A stretch of DNA of 64,000 nucleotides from Cutibacterium modestum (GTDB lineage Bacteria; Actinomycetota; Actinomycetes; Propionibacteriales; Propionibacteriaceae): assembly GCF_008326345.1 (NCBI RefSeq), contig NZ_BJEN01000001.1, positions 372,001 through 436,000 on the forward strand, in the 5' to 3' direction. The position numbers and the translations under genes were made by a program. The notes beneath the pieces are model-generated. The model saw nothing but the letters and a program-made list of their open reading frames with translations. It ran no database searches and was not told the DNA's origin. This document shows, piece after piece, positions 1-7,693 of the stretch; the stretch's first letter is position 1, and each line of letters begins with the position of its first letter.

Positions 1-273
1 ATGCCGGAGGGATCTGAGCCGGCGTGGCGCGACCCATCCGGCCAGGTCCGTTTGATCCGCGTCAACACCCATACTGACTGGGTCGGGATGAAGATCTCCA
101 CAATTGAGGATCGCATCCACACCCCGCTGCCATTTCTACTGAGGTTCGGTCAAGGCATGGTGCCCGACAGAACCACCTTGCTGCAGGATGGCGACGTCGT
201 CTATGCAGCGGTCGAGGTGGAGCGTATCACTGAAATCGAGAGCCTACTGGCCACGCCGCCGGTCAAGCGTTGA
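1..273 (+). CDS. TrkA-family potassium uptake protein, C-terminal part (5' end outside window)
   Basis: This is the last 90 residues of a TrkA/CeoB-type cytosolic regulator of a Trk/Ktr potassium channel. The visible part is the RCK_C (TrkA_C) ligand-binding domain: a stretch about restricting an intrinsic site (VGMKISTIED), then a domain that ends with the typical LLQDGDVVYAAV strand. The reading frame is open to the left window edge, so the ATG at position 1 is probably internal and the N-terminal Rossmann NAD-binding domain lies outside. A second TrkA-like gene follows 40 bases downstream on the same strand. Paired adjacent TrkA genes (ceoB-ceoC) are the usual actinobacterial arrangement, and that supports the assignment. 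Confidence 0.8.
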   Translation: MPEGSEPAWRDPSGQVRLIRVNTHTDWVGMKISTIEDRIHTPLPFLLRFGQGMVPDRTTLLQDGDVVYAAVEVERITEIESLLATPPVKR

Positions 274-313
274 TCGTCACGGACAACGCCGTTCACCTGA
301 GGCAAGGAGAATC

Positions 314-973
314 GTGAGAATCGTCATCGTTGGGGCTGGCAACGTCGGCCGATCCATTGCCCGCGAGCTCACCGCTCATGGACACCAGATCCTGCTCATC
401 GACAAGAACCCTAGAGCCATGAAGCCGGACACCGCCCCAGAGGCTGAATGGCTGTGCGCGGATGCTTGTGAACTGGCTACTTTGGAAGAGGCCCGCCTCG
501 ACAACTGTGACATCTCCATTTCAGCCACCGGCGATGACAAGGTCAACTTAGTGCACTCCCTGCTCGCAAAGACTGAGTTTGGGGTGTCAAGGACGGTTGC
601 CCGTGTTAATCACCCCGGTAATGAGTGGATGTTCGATCAGGTATGGGGCGTCGACGTTGCCGTCTCCACCCCACGGCTGATGGCTGCCCTGGTCGAGGAG
701 GCCGTCACCGTCGGTGAATTAGTGCGCCTATTTACCTTCCAGAAGGGGCGCGCAAACCTCGTCGAGCTCACCTTGCCCGATAATTCACCACGGGTTGGTG
801 ATCGTATTCGAGACGTCTCGATGCCGGGCGACGCCGTTTTGGTCGCCATCATCCGTGATGGGCAGGGCCGGGCACCCGAGCGCGAAGCTGCTTTGGAAGC
901 TGGTGACGAACTGCTCTTCATGGTCTCGCCCAATTACGAGCCCGATCTGGTCGACCTGTTAGCACCGCACTAA
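314..973 (+). CDS. TrkA-family potassium uptake regulator (CeoC-like)
   Basis: A 219-residue peripheral membrane/cytosolic regulator of Trk potassium uptake. It starts directly with a Rossmann NAD-binding motif (IVIVGAGNVGRSIA), followed by the acidic end of the second strand (LLIDKN) and the TGDDKVNL loop typical of TrkA_N. A TrkA_C domain occupies roughly residues 135-219. I chose the GTG at 314 because an AAGGAG ribosome site lies five bases upstream and because the Rossmann motif begins at once; the frame is open further upstream but that part overlaps the previous gene and has no homology. It forms an operon with the gene before it. The product probably works as a heteromeric pair with it, gating potassium transport in response to NAD(H). 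Confidence 0.85.
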   Translation: MRIVIVGAGNVGRSIARELTAHGHQILLIDKNPRAMKPDTAPEAEWLCADACELATLEEARLDNCDISISATGDDKVNLVHSLLAKTEFGVSRTVARVNHPGNEWMFDQVWGVDVAVSTPRLMAALVEEAVTVGELVRLFTFQKGRANLVELTLPDNSPRVGDRIRDVSMPGDAVLVAIIRDGQGRAPEREAALEAGDELLFMVSPNYEPDLVDLLAPH

Positions 974-1091
974 CTGAGCGTCACACGTTTCGCACGGGGC
1001 CTTAGCGGTAGCTCGGAGATTGAACGGGCGACCTAGCGAACAAGAGGGACAGCAACAGGTGAGCGGACAGCGAAGCCTGCGAGGCTACCTC

Positions 1092-1484
1092 TCAGTCGAG
1101 AAGAACGGTATACCTGGGGTTGTAGATAACCCGTCGTCCTTCGGCCTCGGTAATCATCCCCTCAACTCTCAAGCGTCGACCGGCCCGCAGACCGGGAATG
1201 CGCCTGCGACCCATCCAAATGAGAGTCACCGCACCAGTGCCATCCCTGAGCTCCGCTTCCAGCCAGCGATTAGTCCCCCGCGGGTTCAGGGTCAGCACCT
1301 CGATGCGCCCTTGGAGGGACGCGCGAGTACGCAACTTAGCGTCCGCAATGGTCGAGGCTCCCGCATCAAGGCTGGAACGCTGCAAATCGTCGTCAGCTAG
1401 ATCCTCGTTGGACGCCGTCACCCGGCGTAGCACCCGACGAAGAGTCGACTCGCGGTGGGCACGGGCATCGGTGCCTCGACCCAT
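1092..1484 (-). CDS. OB-fold nucleic-acid-binding domain protein
   Basis: A 130-residue protein made of a basic, helical N-terminal segment (about residues 1-50, rich in Arg) and a C-terminal single OB-fold (about 55-130, with the segments GRIEVLTLNPRG and LEAELRDGTGAVTLIWMGRR). In actinobacteria such small OB-fold proteins follow the DUF3710 gene and dut, and the same order appears here, with only 3 bases between it and the DUF3710 gene. The fold suggests single-stranded nucleic acid binding, as in RecG-like wedge domains. The exact role is unknown, and no catalytic motif is visible. Confidence 0.7.
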   Translation of the reverse strand: MGRGTDARAHRESTLRRVLRRVTASNEDLADDDLQRSSLDAGASTIADAKLRTRASLQGRIEVLTLNPRGTNRWLEAELRDGTGAVTLIWMGRRRIPGLRAGRRLRVEGMITEAEGRRVIYNPRYTVLLD

Positions 1485-1487
1485 AAT

Positions 1488-2222
1488 TCAGGACTCCTCT
1501 GGACGCAAACCCTCAGGTACTCTCAGCGAGATGACATCGCCGGGAACACGTGGGCTGTCGTCACGGTGCACCACAAGGTTGCAGAAAAACTCGAACAGCA
1601 ACTGTCCGGTGGCATCGAGCTTCTCCCCCAGTGCTGACTCGCCCATGAGGACACCGCGCAGCAACCAGCGTGGCCCCTGGGCCAACCAGGTGCGGGAGAC
1701 GTGGTAACCGTCCTCACCGTCAGGGCCCTTCATCGGAACGATACGACGTAGCTCGGCACCCATCGGGCCAGGCCCGACATTAGCCTCGCCACCCTGGGCT
1801 GCGGTGTCACGCATCATCTCGTCGTGGACCTCGTCGATCATGAGGGTCGAAGCAGGAGCGGCAAAGAGAGCGACCTCGATGGCGGAATTGCCTTGGACGA
1901 CGAGCAGACTCTGGACGGCACCTGCGGTCTGATCCAGCTGGATCTGCATCTGCATGTTCTCGAATGGGGTGACGATGAGGGAACCGAAGTCGATGCGCTC
2001 AACGTCGTCAGCATCGAGATCAACCTCATCAATATCGAAAGGCCCATCTTCGCGGTCGAGGTTGATCCGGTAGACGGAAGTGTCCTTCTCCTCGTCGGAC
2101 TCGTCCTCTTGGGGGGCCTCCTTGACGTCGAGGTCGTCAGGAGCCTCCTCAGTGGTCTCGAGCTCCTCGTCGATAACCTCGCCTGTCTCGACGTCGTCGT
2201 TGCGCTTCTTGCGACCGAACAT
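1488..2222 (-). CDS. DUF3710 domain protein
   Basis: A 244-residue actinobacterial protein of unknown function. It starts with a short basic patch (MFGRKKRND), passes through a strongly acidic low-complexity linker to about residue 65, and then carries the DUF3710 domain (blocks such as FDIDEVDLDADDVERIDFGS and LRRIVPMKGPDGEDGYHVSR). I chose the ATG at 2222 because AGGAAGGA lies just upstream; a longer frame adds 11 residues with no support. It sits in a minus-strand operon with DUF3093, dut and the OB-fold protein, an arrangement that is conserved in actinobacteria. The charged linker suggests a flexible tether. I cannot say what it does. Confidence 0.75.
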   Translation of the reverse strand: MFGRKKRNDDVETGEVIDEELETTEEAPDDLDVKEAPQEDESDEEKDTSVYRINLDREDGPFDIDEVDLDADDVERIDFGSLIVTPFENMQMQIQLDQTAGAVQSLLVVQGNSAIEVALFAAPASTLMIDEVHDEMMRDTAAQGGEANVGPGPMGAELRRIVPMKGPDGEDGYHVSRTWLAQGPRWLLRGVLMGESALGEKLDATGQLLFEFFCNLVVHRDDSPRVPGDVISLRVPEGLRPEES

Positions 2223-2260
2223 TGCGTCCTTCCTCGACCGACACTGTGGTGTCATGCAGT

Positions 2261-2719
2261 CTATCCGTCAATCGGAGGCATACTAGAAACACCGGTTGAA
2301 CCGTAGCCTCCTTGTCCGCGCTCTGTCTCATCGAGGTCCTTCACCGGCTCGAACACAGCCTGCACCACCGGGACGACGACAAGTTGGGCGATCCTGGAAC
2401 CAGCATCGAGATGCACCGGCTCCCTCGGATCAGTATTGACGAGCAGCACAGTGATCTGCCCGCGGTACCCGGAATCGATTGTTCCGGGCGAATTAACAAT
2501 CGACAGTCCATGACGTGCGGCTAACCCTGACCGCGGGTTAACGAACCCGACATAGCCGTCAGGTAGAGCGACACGCACCCCCGTTTCAACCATCGTCCGT
2601 TCCCCGGGGGCCAAATCGACATCGTGGCGGCAGGTGAGGTCGGCACCGGCATCGCCGGGCATGGCGTATCGGGGCATCGCCTCGGGGTCTGCCACAGTGG
2701 GCACAATGACATCAGCCAT
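2261..2719 (-). CDS. dut: dUTP diphosphatase
   Basis: A 152-residue trimeric dUTPase that hydrolyses dUTP to dUMP and pyrophosphate, which keeps uracil out of DNA and supplies the dTMP precursor. All five family motifs are visible in order: GDAGADL near residue 22, PRSGLAARHG near 62, GTIDSGYRGQ near 78, the RIAQLVV strand near 107, and the C-terminal RGQGGYGSTG arm that closes over the active site. Its length is normal for the family. It overlaps the upstream DUF3093 gene by eight bases, which implies translational coupling. Confidence 0.96.
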   Translation of the reverse strand: MADVIVPTVADPEAMPRYAMPGDAGADLTCRHDVDLAPGERTMVETGVRVALPDGYVGFVNPRSGLAARHGLSIVNSPGTIDSGYRGQITVLLVNTDPREPVHLDAGSRIAQLVVVPVVQAVFEPVKDLDETERGQGGYGSTGVSSMPPIDG

Positions 2720-3212
2720 GATTATCCTCCAGAAAGTTCTTAGAAGAAGCCTCGGACCTGGACGGGGACCCCATGACGTACTCGGAGACGATGGCGGCGA
2801 GTTTCTTAGGGTGACGTGTACTCACGATCCACGCCTGGTGAGGATCAGCAGGGTCAGCAAGCCTCAAAACCAGCCCAGACCGAATCCACGGTCGTGTTAC
2901 CAAAAACGACCCCACCTGATGGCTTGACCGCATCACCAAGTCCATCGTCTTGGGTTCCATTCCCCGCACCCGGTCGACCCAACGCCACTCGATCCAGGAC
3001 CGCCCAACGCCAAATCCATCCTCAGTGACCATAATCCGCACGCTGCCAGCCTTGGTAAAAGCCGCAACGATCACCACGACGACCAAAACGGCCACGATGA
3101 TCCCGGTGACCAAGCTCGTCCACGCTCCAACCGCCACGATAAGTGAGATCGCCACCGCAGCCCCTATGAGCCACCACGACAACGGCGCCCAGAGCCTCTC
3201 AGAGTAGACCAT
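2712..3212 (-). CDS. DUF3093 membrane protein
   Basis: A 166-residue integral membrane protein. The N terminus MVYSERLWAPLSWW matches the usual start of the DUF3093 family. Two hydrophobic helices follow (roughly residues 12-32 and 36-56), and then a cytoplasmic domain with strands RIMVTEDGFGVG and WIVSTRHPKKLAAIV that looks like a PH-type or YdbT-type fold. I prefer the ATG at 3212, where AGGA precedes the start, over one nine codons upstream. It is the first gene of the dut operon. Function unknown. Confidence 0.72.
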   Translation of the reverse strand: MVYSERLWAPLSWWLIGAAVAISLIVAVGAWTSLVTGIIVAVLVVVVIVAAFTKAGSVRIMVTEDGFGVGRSWIEWRWVDRVRGMEPKTMDLVMRSSHQVGSFLVTRPWIRSGLVLRLADPADPHQAWIVSTRHPKKLAAIVSEYVMGSPSRSEASSKNFLEDNHG

Positions 3213-3277
3213 TGATCCTGAAGTGAAATTCACCATCACAGCCTAGTCGACGGGCCACCACGCCATATTATGACAGC

Positions 3278-3577
3278 ATGATCCCAGAAAAGATCCTGTG
3301 GAAGATTTACGCCGGCGCCCTCGGCGCGGTCACTACCATCATTAGCCAGAAAGTCGTCGAAGGCGTGTGGAAGTACGTCACTGGCGACGAGGAAACCCCT
3401 CAGCCTGACGACCCAGAGGTTTCGACGACGAAGGCTCTTACGTGGGCGCTCGCTAGCGGCGTCGGCATTGCCGGATCTCAGTTACTCATGCACCGCTTTG
3501 TTAACAAACGGTGGATGAATTTCAGCGCGGTTAACCCCGCCACAGGAAAGAACCTCAATGACGAGGACGACGACTGA
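3278..3577 (+). CDS. DUF4235 domain protein
   Basis: A 99-residue small actinobacterial protein. It has an N-terminal hydrophobic/amphipathic stretch (residues 5-25, LWKIYAGALGAVTTII) followed by KVVEGVWKYVTGDEETP, and a second hydrophobic segment around residues 52-72. That pattern is the DUF4235 signature, and the family is predicted to be membrane-associated. The gene stands alone on the plus strand, and a strong hairpin terminator ends it 18 bases after the stop codon. No function is known for the family. Confidence 0.75.
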   Translation: MIPEKILWKIYAGALGAVTTIISQKVVEGVWKYVTGDEETPQPDDPEVSTTKALTWALASGVGIAGSQLLMHRFVNKRWMNFSAVNPATGKNLNDEDDD

Positions 3578-3595
3578 TCTTCTTCCATGACAACA

Positions 3596-3631
3596 GCAAC
3601 GGATCCCGCCCAGTGTGGCGGGATCCGTTGC
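3596..3631. terminator. Bidirectional intrinsic terminator
   Basis: Positions 3596-3610 and 3617-3631 form a perfect 15-base-pair stem (GCAACGGATCCCGCC with its complement) around a six-base loop. It lies between the converging DUF4235 and DUF4193 genes and would stop transcription from both sides. No strong T-run follows, which is common in high-GC actinobacteria. Confidence 0.8.
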
Positions 3632-3639
3632 GCAAGAGA

Positions 3640-3936
3640 TCACACGCAGTCGACGCAGTAGAACTGGCCGTTGCGCTCCTCGGCTAGCTGGGAACGTCCC
3701 TTAACGAGGAAGCATGAGGCGCAGGTAAACTCGCCGGACTGACGAGGAAGAACGCGAACGGTCAGTTCCTCGTGAGAAAGATCAGCACCGGGCAACTCGA
3801 AAGACTCAGCGGCCTCGACCTCGTCCTCGTCAACCTTTCCAGAGTTCTTATCGTTGCGCTGGTTCTTGAGCTCCTCGATGGAGTCCTCACTGACCTCCTC
3901 ATCAGTCTTACGTGGAGCGTCATAATCGGTAGCCAT
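3640..3936 (-). CDS. DUF4193 domain protein (zinc-ribbon-like)
   Basis: A 98-residue protein of a family confined to actinobacteria. It opens with the diagnostic MATDYDAPRK and SEDSIEELKNQR blocks, continues with an acidic middle, and closes with two CxxC pairs (CASC near residue 74 and CVDC at the C terminus) that probably bind zinc. The ATG at 3936 has AAGG upstream and gives the family's conserved start; a GTG two codons earlier is also possible. It is monocistronic and may be a transcription-associated factor, by analogy with other small four-cysteine actinobacterial proteins, but that is inference. Confidence 0.8.
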   Translation of the reverse strand: MATDYDAPRKTDEEVSEDSIEELKNQRNDKNSGKVDEDEVEAAESFELPGADLSHEELTVRVLPRQSGEFTCASCFLVKGRSQLAEERNGQFYCVDCV

Positions 3937-4142
3937 GGTCACCTTCCATAAGGACTCGAGATGTCGTCAACCCGCCGGCTGCGAGCTGCGACCGCACAAC
4001 GTTCGCACCCTTGTGTATCACACCTGTCAAGTCGACAGACAGCGCGCAATAGCATCTGAGCGGTAGCATCACGCAGAAGGCAGTAAGTTGGTGACTCACA
4101 CAGCCAAACCCCGGCCATGCAGGTCGGGAGGGAAGGTGGACG

Positions 4143-5228
4143 ATGGACAGCGCTCTGAGCCCCCGCGAGATTCAATCGCGGATCCGTTCCGGGGCCACTG
4201 TCGAAGAAGTGGCCGCTGAGGCGGGCGTCGACGTCGATCAGGTGGAACCATTCGCGGTGCCGGTCCTTGCCGAGTTGGACCACATCATCGAGGTTGCTAT
4301 GACGTGCCCGGTGCGCCGCGCGGGCGCGCCCGGATCTCACCGCACACTGGGTACCGTGATCTCCCGAGTCGCCAAAGCCAACTCGATCCCTGACGAGAAC
4401 ATCTCCTGGCGATCCTGGCGCCATGAAGACCGTACCTGGGCACTCGAGGCGCACTGGCCGGCTTCAGACGAAGGCACTCCCCGCTCTGCGACTTTCCGAT
4501 TTGATCTCAAGGGACGCCACACCTCTCCAGAAGACGCCGGTGCACGCTGGCTCGTCAATGATCGCTCCCCGGCCCCTGCTGAGCCCTTACCTGAGGGAGC
4601 TTCAGATCCTGACCAGGAGCCAACCCTCGATCTCAACGACGAGTTGGCTATCGTGCGGGCTGTCAGCAACCGTCAGCGTCAGACTCCTGATCCGGACGTT
4701 GTCGCCGGGATGACGAAGCATGACGGGGTCTACGACTTCGACACTTCATCCCCAGCCGACATGGACATGCTCTACGAGATGCTGGCCGGGTTCCAGGAAG
4801 ACTCGGTCAACATTTACGAAGGTCTCGACACCCCAGTCCTTGACACCGCATCTCATCCTGAGACGAGTCAGGATCCTGAGTCAGCCAAGACCCAGCCAGC
4901 CCAGGTGTCGCATGAGGTCAAGACGCCAGATCAGGCCGGTGAGGAGACGAAGGCCCAGCCGCCTCGAGATGACGCATCCGCACACCAGGCAACTGAATCG
5001 CGGACTCCCGCGCAGGACACCACGACATCGAAGTTACATAAGAAGGCCTCGACTTCGACCCCTCGTTCCCGAGCGTCAGCTCAAGCTGCCGATGACACTC
5101 CCCAGCAGGACGCCCTCGTCGAGGAAGGTGACCGCCCCCGTAAGAAGCGCAAGCCGCGTAAGTCGAAGCGGGCGACGATCCCTTCCTGGGATGAGATCAT
5201 GTTTGGCGGCCCCACCCCACACGCCTGA
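4143..5228 (+). CDS. sepH: Septation protein SepH
   Basis: A 361-residue cell-division protein. The N-terminal domain (about 1-110) matches SepH/DUF3071: it has a helix-turn-helix-like start (SPREIQSRIRSGATVEEVAAEAGVDV in separate short blocks) and the AKANSIPDENISWRSWR segment. In Streptomyces and mycobacteria SepH binds FtsZ and promotes its assembly into rings. The middle and C-terminal parts are long, disordered and charged, with Glu, Thr, Pro and Ala repeats, and the protein ends in a very basic stretch (RPRKKRKPRKSKR) before a short tail. An AGGGAAGG ribosome site precedes the ATG. Low-complexity tails of this kind are normal for the family. Confidence 0.88.
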   Translation: MDSALSPREIQSRIRSGATVEEVAAEAGVDVDQVEPFAVPVLAELDHIIEVAMTCPVRRAGAPGSHRTLGTVISRVAKANSIPDENISWRSWRHEDRTWALEAHWPASDEGTPRSATFRFDLKGRHTSPEDAGARWLVNDRSPAPAEPLPEGASDPDQEPTLDLNDELAIVRAVSNRQRQTPDPDVVAGMTKHDGVYDFDTSSPADMDMLYEMLAGFQEDSVNIYEGLDTPVLDTASHPETSQDPESAKTQPAQVSHEVKTPDQAGEETKAQPPRDDASAHQATESRTPAQDTTTSKLHKKASTSTPRSRASAQAADDTPQQDALVEEGDRPRKKRKPRKSKRATIPSWDEIMFGGPTPHA

Positions 5229-5271
5229 AACCCTGCAAATCTCAACTCTGCAACCCCAGAGACCACACTCG

Positions 5272-5928
5272 TCAGGACTTTGTGCCGTCGAAGGGTAGAG
5301 TCTGCTCGGACAAGGTCGCCCTGGAAATCTCCCCAGTGATCCCTTGACGGTGATGACGTCGGCACAACACCTCGTAATGAATTTCCGATCCGCCACCGAT
5401 ATCTCCAACGCCGACCTGGTCGCCCTCACGCACCATCTGCCCATCCACGATGCGGGCGTTATGAGTGGCAGGACGCCCGCACCAGCACAACGGTGAGACC
5501 GGAGGTTCAACGACTCTGTCAGCTAACTCAACGAGGCGCTTCGATCCGGGAAAAAGCTCCGTCCGAAAATCGGCGAGAATCCCGAAGCAGTAGACATCGA
5601 TTCCAAGGTCATCGACAACCCGTGCCAGTTGGTCGATCTGCTCGGGTCGGTAGAACTGGGCCTCGTCACAGATGAGGTAGTCAATTCGTCCTCCACGACT
5701 AAGTTGCGAGACGACATCTTGGTAGAGGTCCAGGGATCCAGCGACCTCGACTGCCTCGACGCTCAAACCAATCCGCGAGGTAATCCGAGCGCCACCAGAG
5801 CGGTCGTGTATTGCGTATCGCACCCCTTGGCGATCGTGAGCTGACTGCGCATGATCCATCTGCAATGCGAGGGTAGACTTACCAGAGTCCATCGGACCGG
5901 TATGGAAAACAAGCTCAGCCATCCTCAT
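5272..5928 (-). CDS. tdk: Thymidine kinase (type II)
   Basis: A 218-residue kinase that phosphorylates thymidine to dTMP with ATP (pyrimidine salvage). The P-loop GPMDSGKS is at residues 11-18, the Mg-binding DEAQFY motif is near residue 89, and a zinc-binding set of cysteines follows (LCWCG near 146 and VLCRRHH near 188). The length fits type II enzymes. The start at 5928 overlaps the stop codon of the upstream phosphatase gene as ATGA; an ATG two codons further in is the alternative. It is the last gene of a three-gene coupled operon. Confidence 0.93.
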   Translation of the reverse strand: MRMAELVFHTGPMDSGKSTLALQMDHAQSAHDRQGVRYAIHDRSGGARITSRIGLSVEAVEVAGSLDLYQDVVSQLSRGGRIDYLICDEAQFYRPEQIDQLARVVDDLGIDVYCFGILADFRTELFPGSKRLVELADRVVEPPVSPLCWCGRPATHNARIVDGQMVREGDQVGVGDIGGGSEIHYEVLCRRHHRQGITGEISRATLSEQTLPFDGTKS

Positions 5929-7052
5929 CCCTCACAGATTTGGGCCAGCAGCGGGACCCGCATTTCACGCGGAGTGAGCGATCCGTGCATACCCACCAGG
6001 GTGAGTTCCTTCGGGGTAGCGCGACTCATGATGGCCCAATCGCCACGAGTGATCGCTAGTACATCGCCGAACCGGGAGCGGGTGGAGGCGTCAACGGGCC
6101 CGAATAGACCAGCTGTAATAGCATCCTCACCGATGACGACCTGGGCGCGATCCCCGAGTTCCCGTCGCCATCGCCGTGCGACTTCACCGGGGCGACGGGT
6201 GTAGATGTGGCGGAACCGAGGCTCCCCAGCCAGCAGGTCGACGTCGGCGAGCAATCCTCCCTCATCCTCCACCATGATGCGGTGGTCACCGGGGACGTCA
6301 ATCATGCCGTGGTCAGCTGTGACGACCAGCGCAGTTCCTGAGTCGAGCTCGTCAAGGAGGGCACCAACGAGTTCGTCAACCCACATGAGGCGTGATCTCC
6401 ATGCTGACGACTGCCATCCCTCGCCATGCCCAACGTGATCAAGTGAGCGCTCGTACACATACGTCAATGAGACATCACCTGAGCGTACGGCTTCAAGGGT
6501 TTTATGAACTCGCTCATCGGCATCGTCCTCGTCGTGAATGGGAATGAATCGCGGCCCACGTAGACTCGCGCGCGTCAACCCTGATCGTTGGAAGCGTGCC
6601 GGGCCGACGCTGCTCACCGTCACCCCCGCAGCGATAAGCGACTCAAATGCTGTGGGATGAGGTTGGATAGCCTCGGGATTAACCCCATTAGCCCAGCTCA
6701 AAGCATTTATGGCCTGACCAGAGGGCGCACGGAAGGTATAGCCAGCGACGCCATGGTGTCCGGGGGCCGCACCGGTGCCGATACAGCTCAACGACGTGGC
6801 CGTCGTCGAGGGTACCTGGCAGGTCAGGTCGTGGCAGTTCTCCATGTCCGACAGAGCTGGGGTGAGATGACGAGACTGCTCGAGGTTCTCCCGGCCCATC
6901 CCATCAACCAGCAGGAGTACGTACCGCGTCGCGTAAGGCAGCCCCAGACCAGTCAGCGCTCCGCCTGTTAGCGCCTTACCCATCGCGGGCACAAGATCAG
7001 AAAGGGTCTCAGGGCCTGGCGGCATGAGGTCGGCAGCGAGAAAGGGACTCAT
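5925..7052 (-). CDS. Alkaline phosphatase superfamily hydrolase (nucleotide pyrophosphatase/phosphodiesterase-like)
   Basis: A 375-residue metal-dependent phosphohydrolase. Metal-binding and catalytic elements are visible: LLVDGMGRENL near residue 50 for the first Asp, the nucleophile Thr region PSTTATSLSCIGTG near residue 80, and the second metal site TADHGMIDVP near residue 245. The layout resembles actinobacterial type I phosphodiesterase/NPP-like proteins. No signal peptide is seen, so it is probably cytoplasmic. It overlaps both neighbours by ATGA junctions, which implies coupled translation with the DUF5998 gene and tdk. The substrate cannot be read from the sequence. Confidence 0.85.
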   Translation of the reverse strand: MSPFLAADLMPPGPETLSDLVPAMGKALTGGALTGLGLPYATRYVLLLVDGMGRENLEQSRHLTPALSDMENCHDLTCQVPSTTATSLSCIGTGAAPGHHGVAGYTFRAPSGQAINALSWANGVNPEAIQPHPTAFESLIAAGVTVSSVGPARFQRSGLTRASLRGPRFIPIHDEDDADERVHKTLEAVRSGDVSLTYVYERSLDHVGHGEGWQSSAWRSRLMWVDELVGALLDELDSGTALVVTADHGMIDVPGDHRIMVEDEGGLLADVDLLAGEPRFRHIYTRRPGEVARRWRRELGDRAQVVIGEDAITAGLFGPVDASTRSRFGDVLAITRGDWAIMSRATPKELTLVGMHGSLTPREMRVPLLAQICEG

Positions 7053-7693
7053 CGGGCTGCCCCGGTGACGGCCTGCATCCGCGTCGCGAAAGCCATCAGG
7101 CGTTCAACCTGGTCGGGGCCGTCGGCCGCTGGGCTCATCCTGATGACAATGTCATCTCCGCTGAAAGTCCCGGTGTAGCCATGGTCCCCGGTGCACATGG
7201 GGTCCCTGCACGTGGCCGGCTCAAGTTCAAATCGCGAGACAGCCCCCCACGTCATTTGGAGCCAGGTTTCAACTGTAGTCGACGAAGGATCTGTGCCGAA
7301 TCGGTCAGGGTGCTGCACGACCCGGGTCAGCACTACCGAGCTCACTTGAGATAGCGGGATGGACTCGCTCGAAGTGACGGCTTGCAGCTGGCCTCCCTCG
7401 GCACGCTCGTCAGTGTGGCCAATCAGCATACGAGTAGCAGTGCGCAGGACGAGGGTGAGGTGACGATGAACCTCGTCGCTGTCGAAGGTCGCTTCTAAAT
7501 GCAGTAAATGATCGAGAGCTTCCTCCCCCGCCAAGGAGGTCTCAGCAGCATCAATGACCAGCTCCGGGAAGAATCCGCAGGACTGGATCTCGGCTGCTAA
7601 TGCGGCAGGCAGAGGGGCTCGGGCTTGATCGACAGACTGACTCACCAGGCCATCGTCCCACGACGAAGCCTGATCCAGTAATCTCCAAGACAT
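7049..7693 (-). CDS. DUF5998 family protein
   Basis: A 214-residue protein of an actinobacterial family with no known role. The recognisable part runs from about residue 30 (AEIQSCGFFPELVIDAAET) through the middle block LHLEATFDSDEVHRHLTLVLRT to a C-terminal MTCT-type segment with a CxxxC pair (CRDPMCTGDHGYTGTFSGDD). Its companions are the phosphatase and tdk. The ATG at 7693 places the start codon directly against the start of the divergent App1 gene (two-base overlap). No clear ribosome site is visible for it, so the start is uncertain; the frame is open for 32 codons further upstream. Confidence 0.7.
   Translation of the reverse strand: MSWRLLDQASSWDDGLVSQSVDQARAPLPAALAAEIQSCGFFPELVIDAAETSLAGEEALDHLLHLEATFDSDEVHRHLTLVLRTATRMLIGHTDERAEGGQLQAVTSSESIPLSQVSSVVLTRVVQHPDRFGTDPSSTTVETWLQMTWGAVSRFELEPATCRDPMCTGDHGYTGTFSGDDIVIRMSPAADGPDQVERLMAFATRMQAVTGAAR

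Noticed and set aside
188-313. Extra 42 codons upstream of the second TrkA gene
   Set aside because: They overlap the previous gene, show no homology, and a good ribosome site fixes the start at 314.
3939-4454. A 171-codon frame across the sepH start
   Set aside because: Composition fits antisense reading of sepH; no domain, no ribosome site, and it overlaps a well-supported gene.
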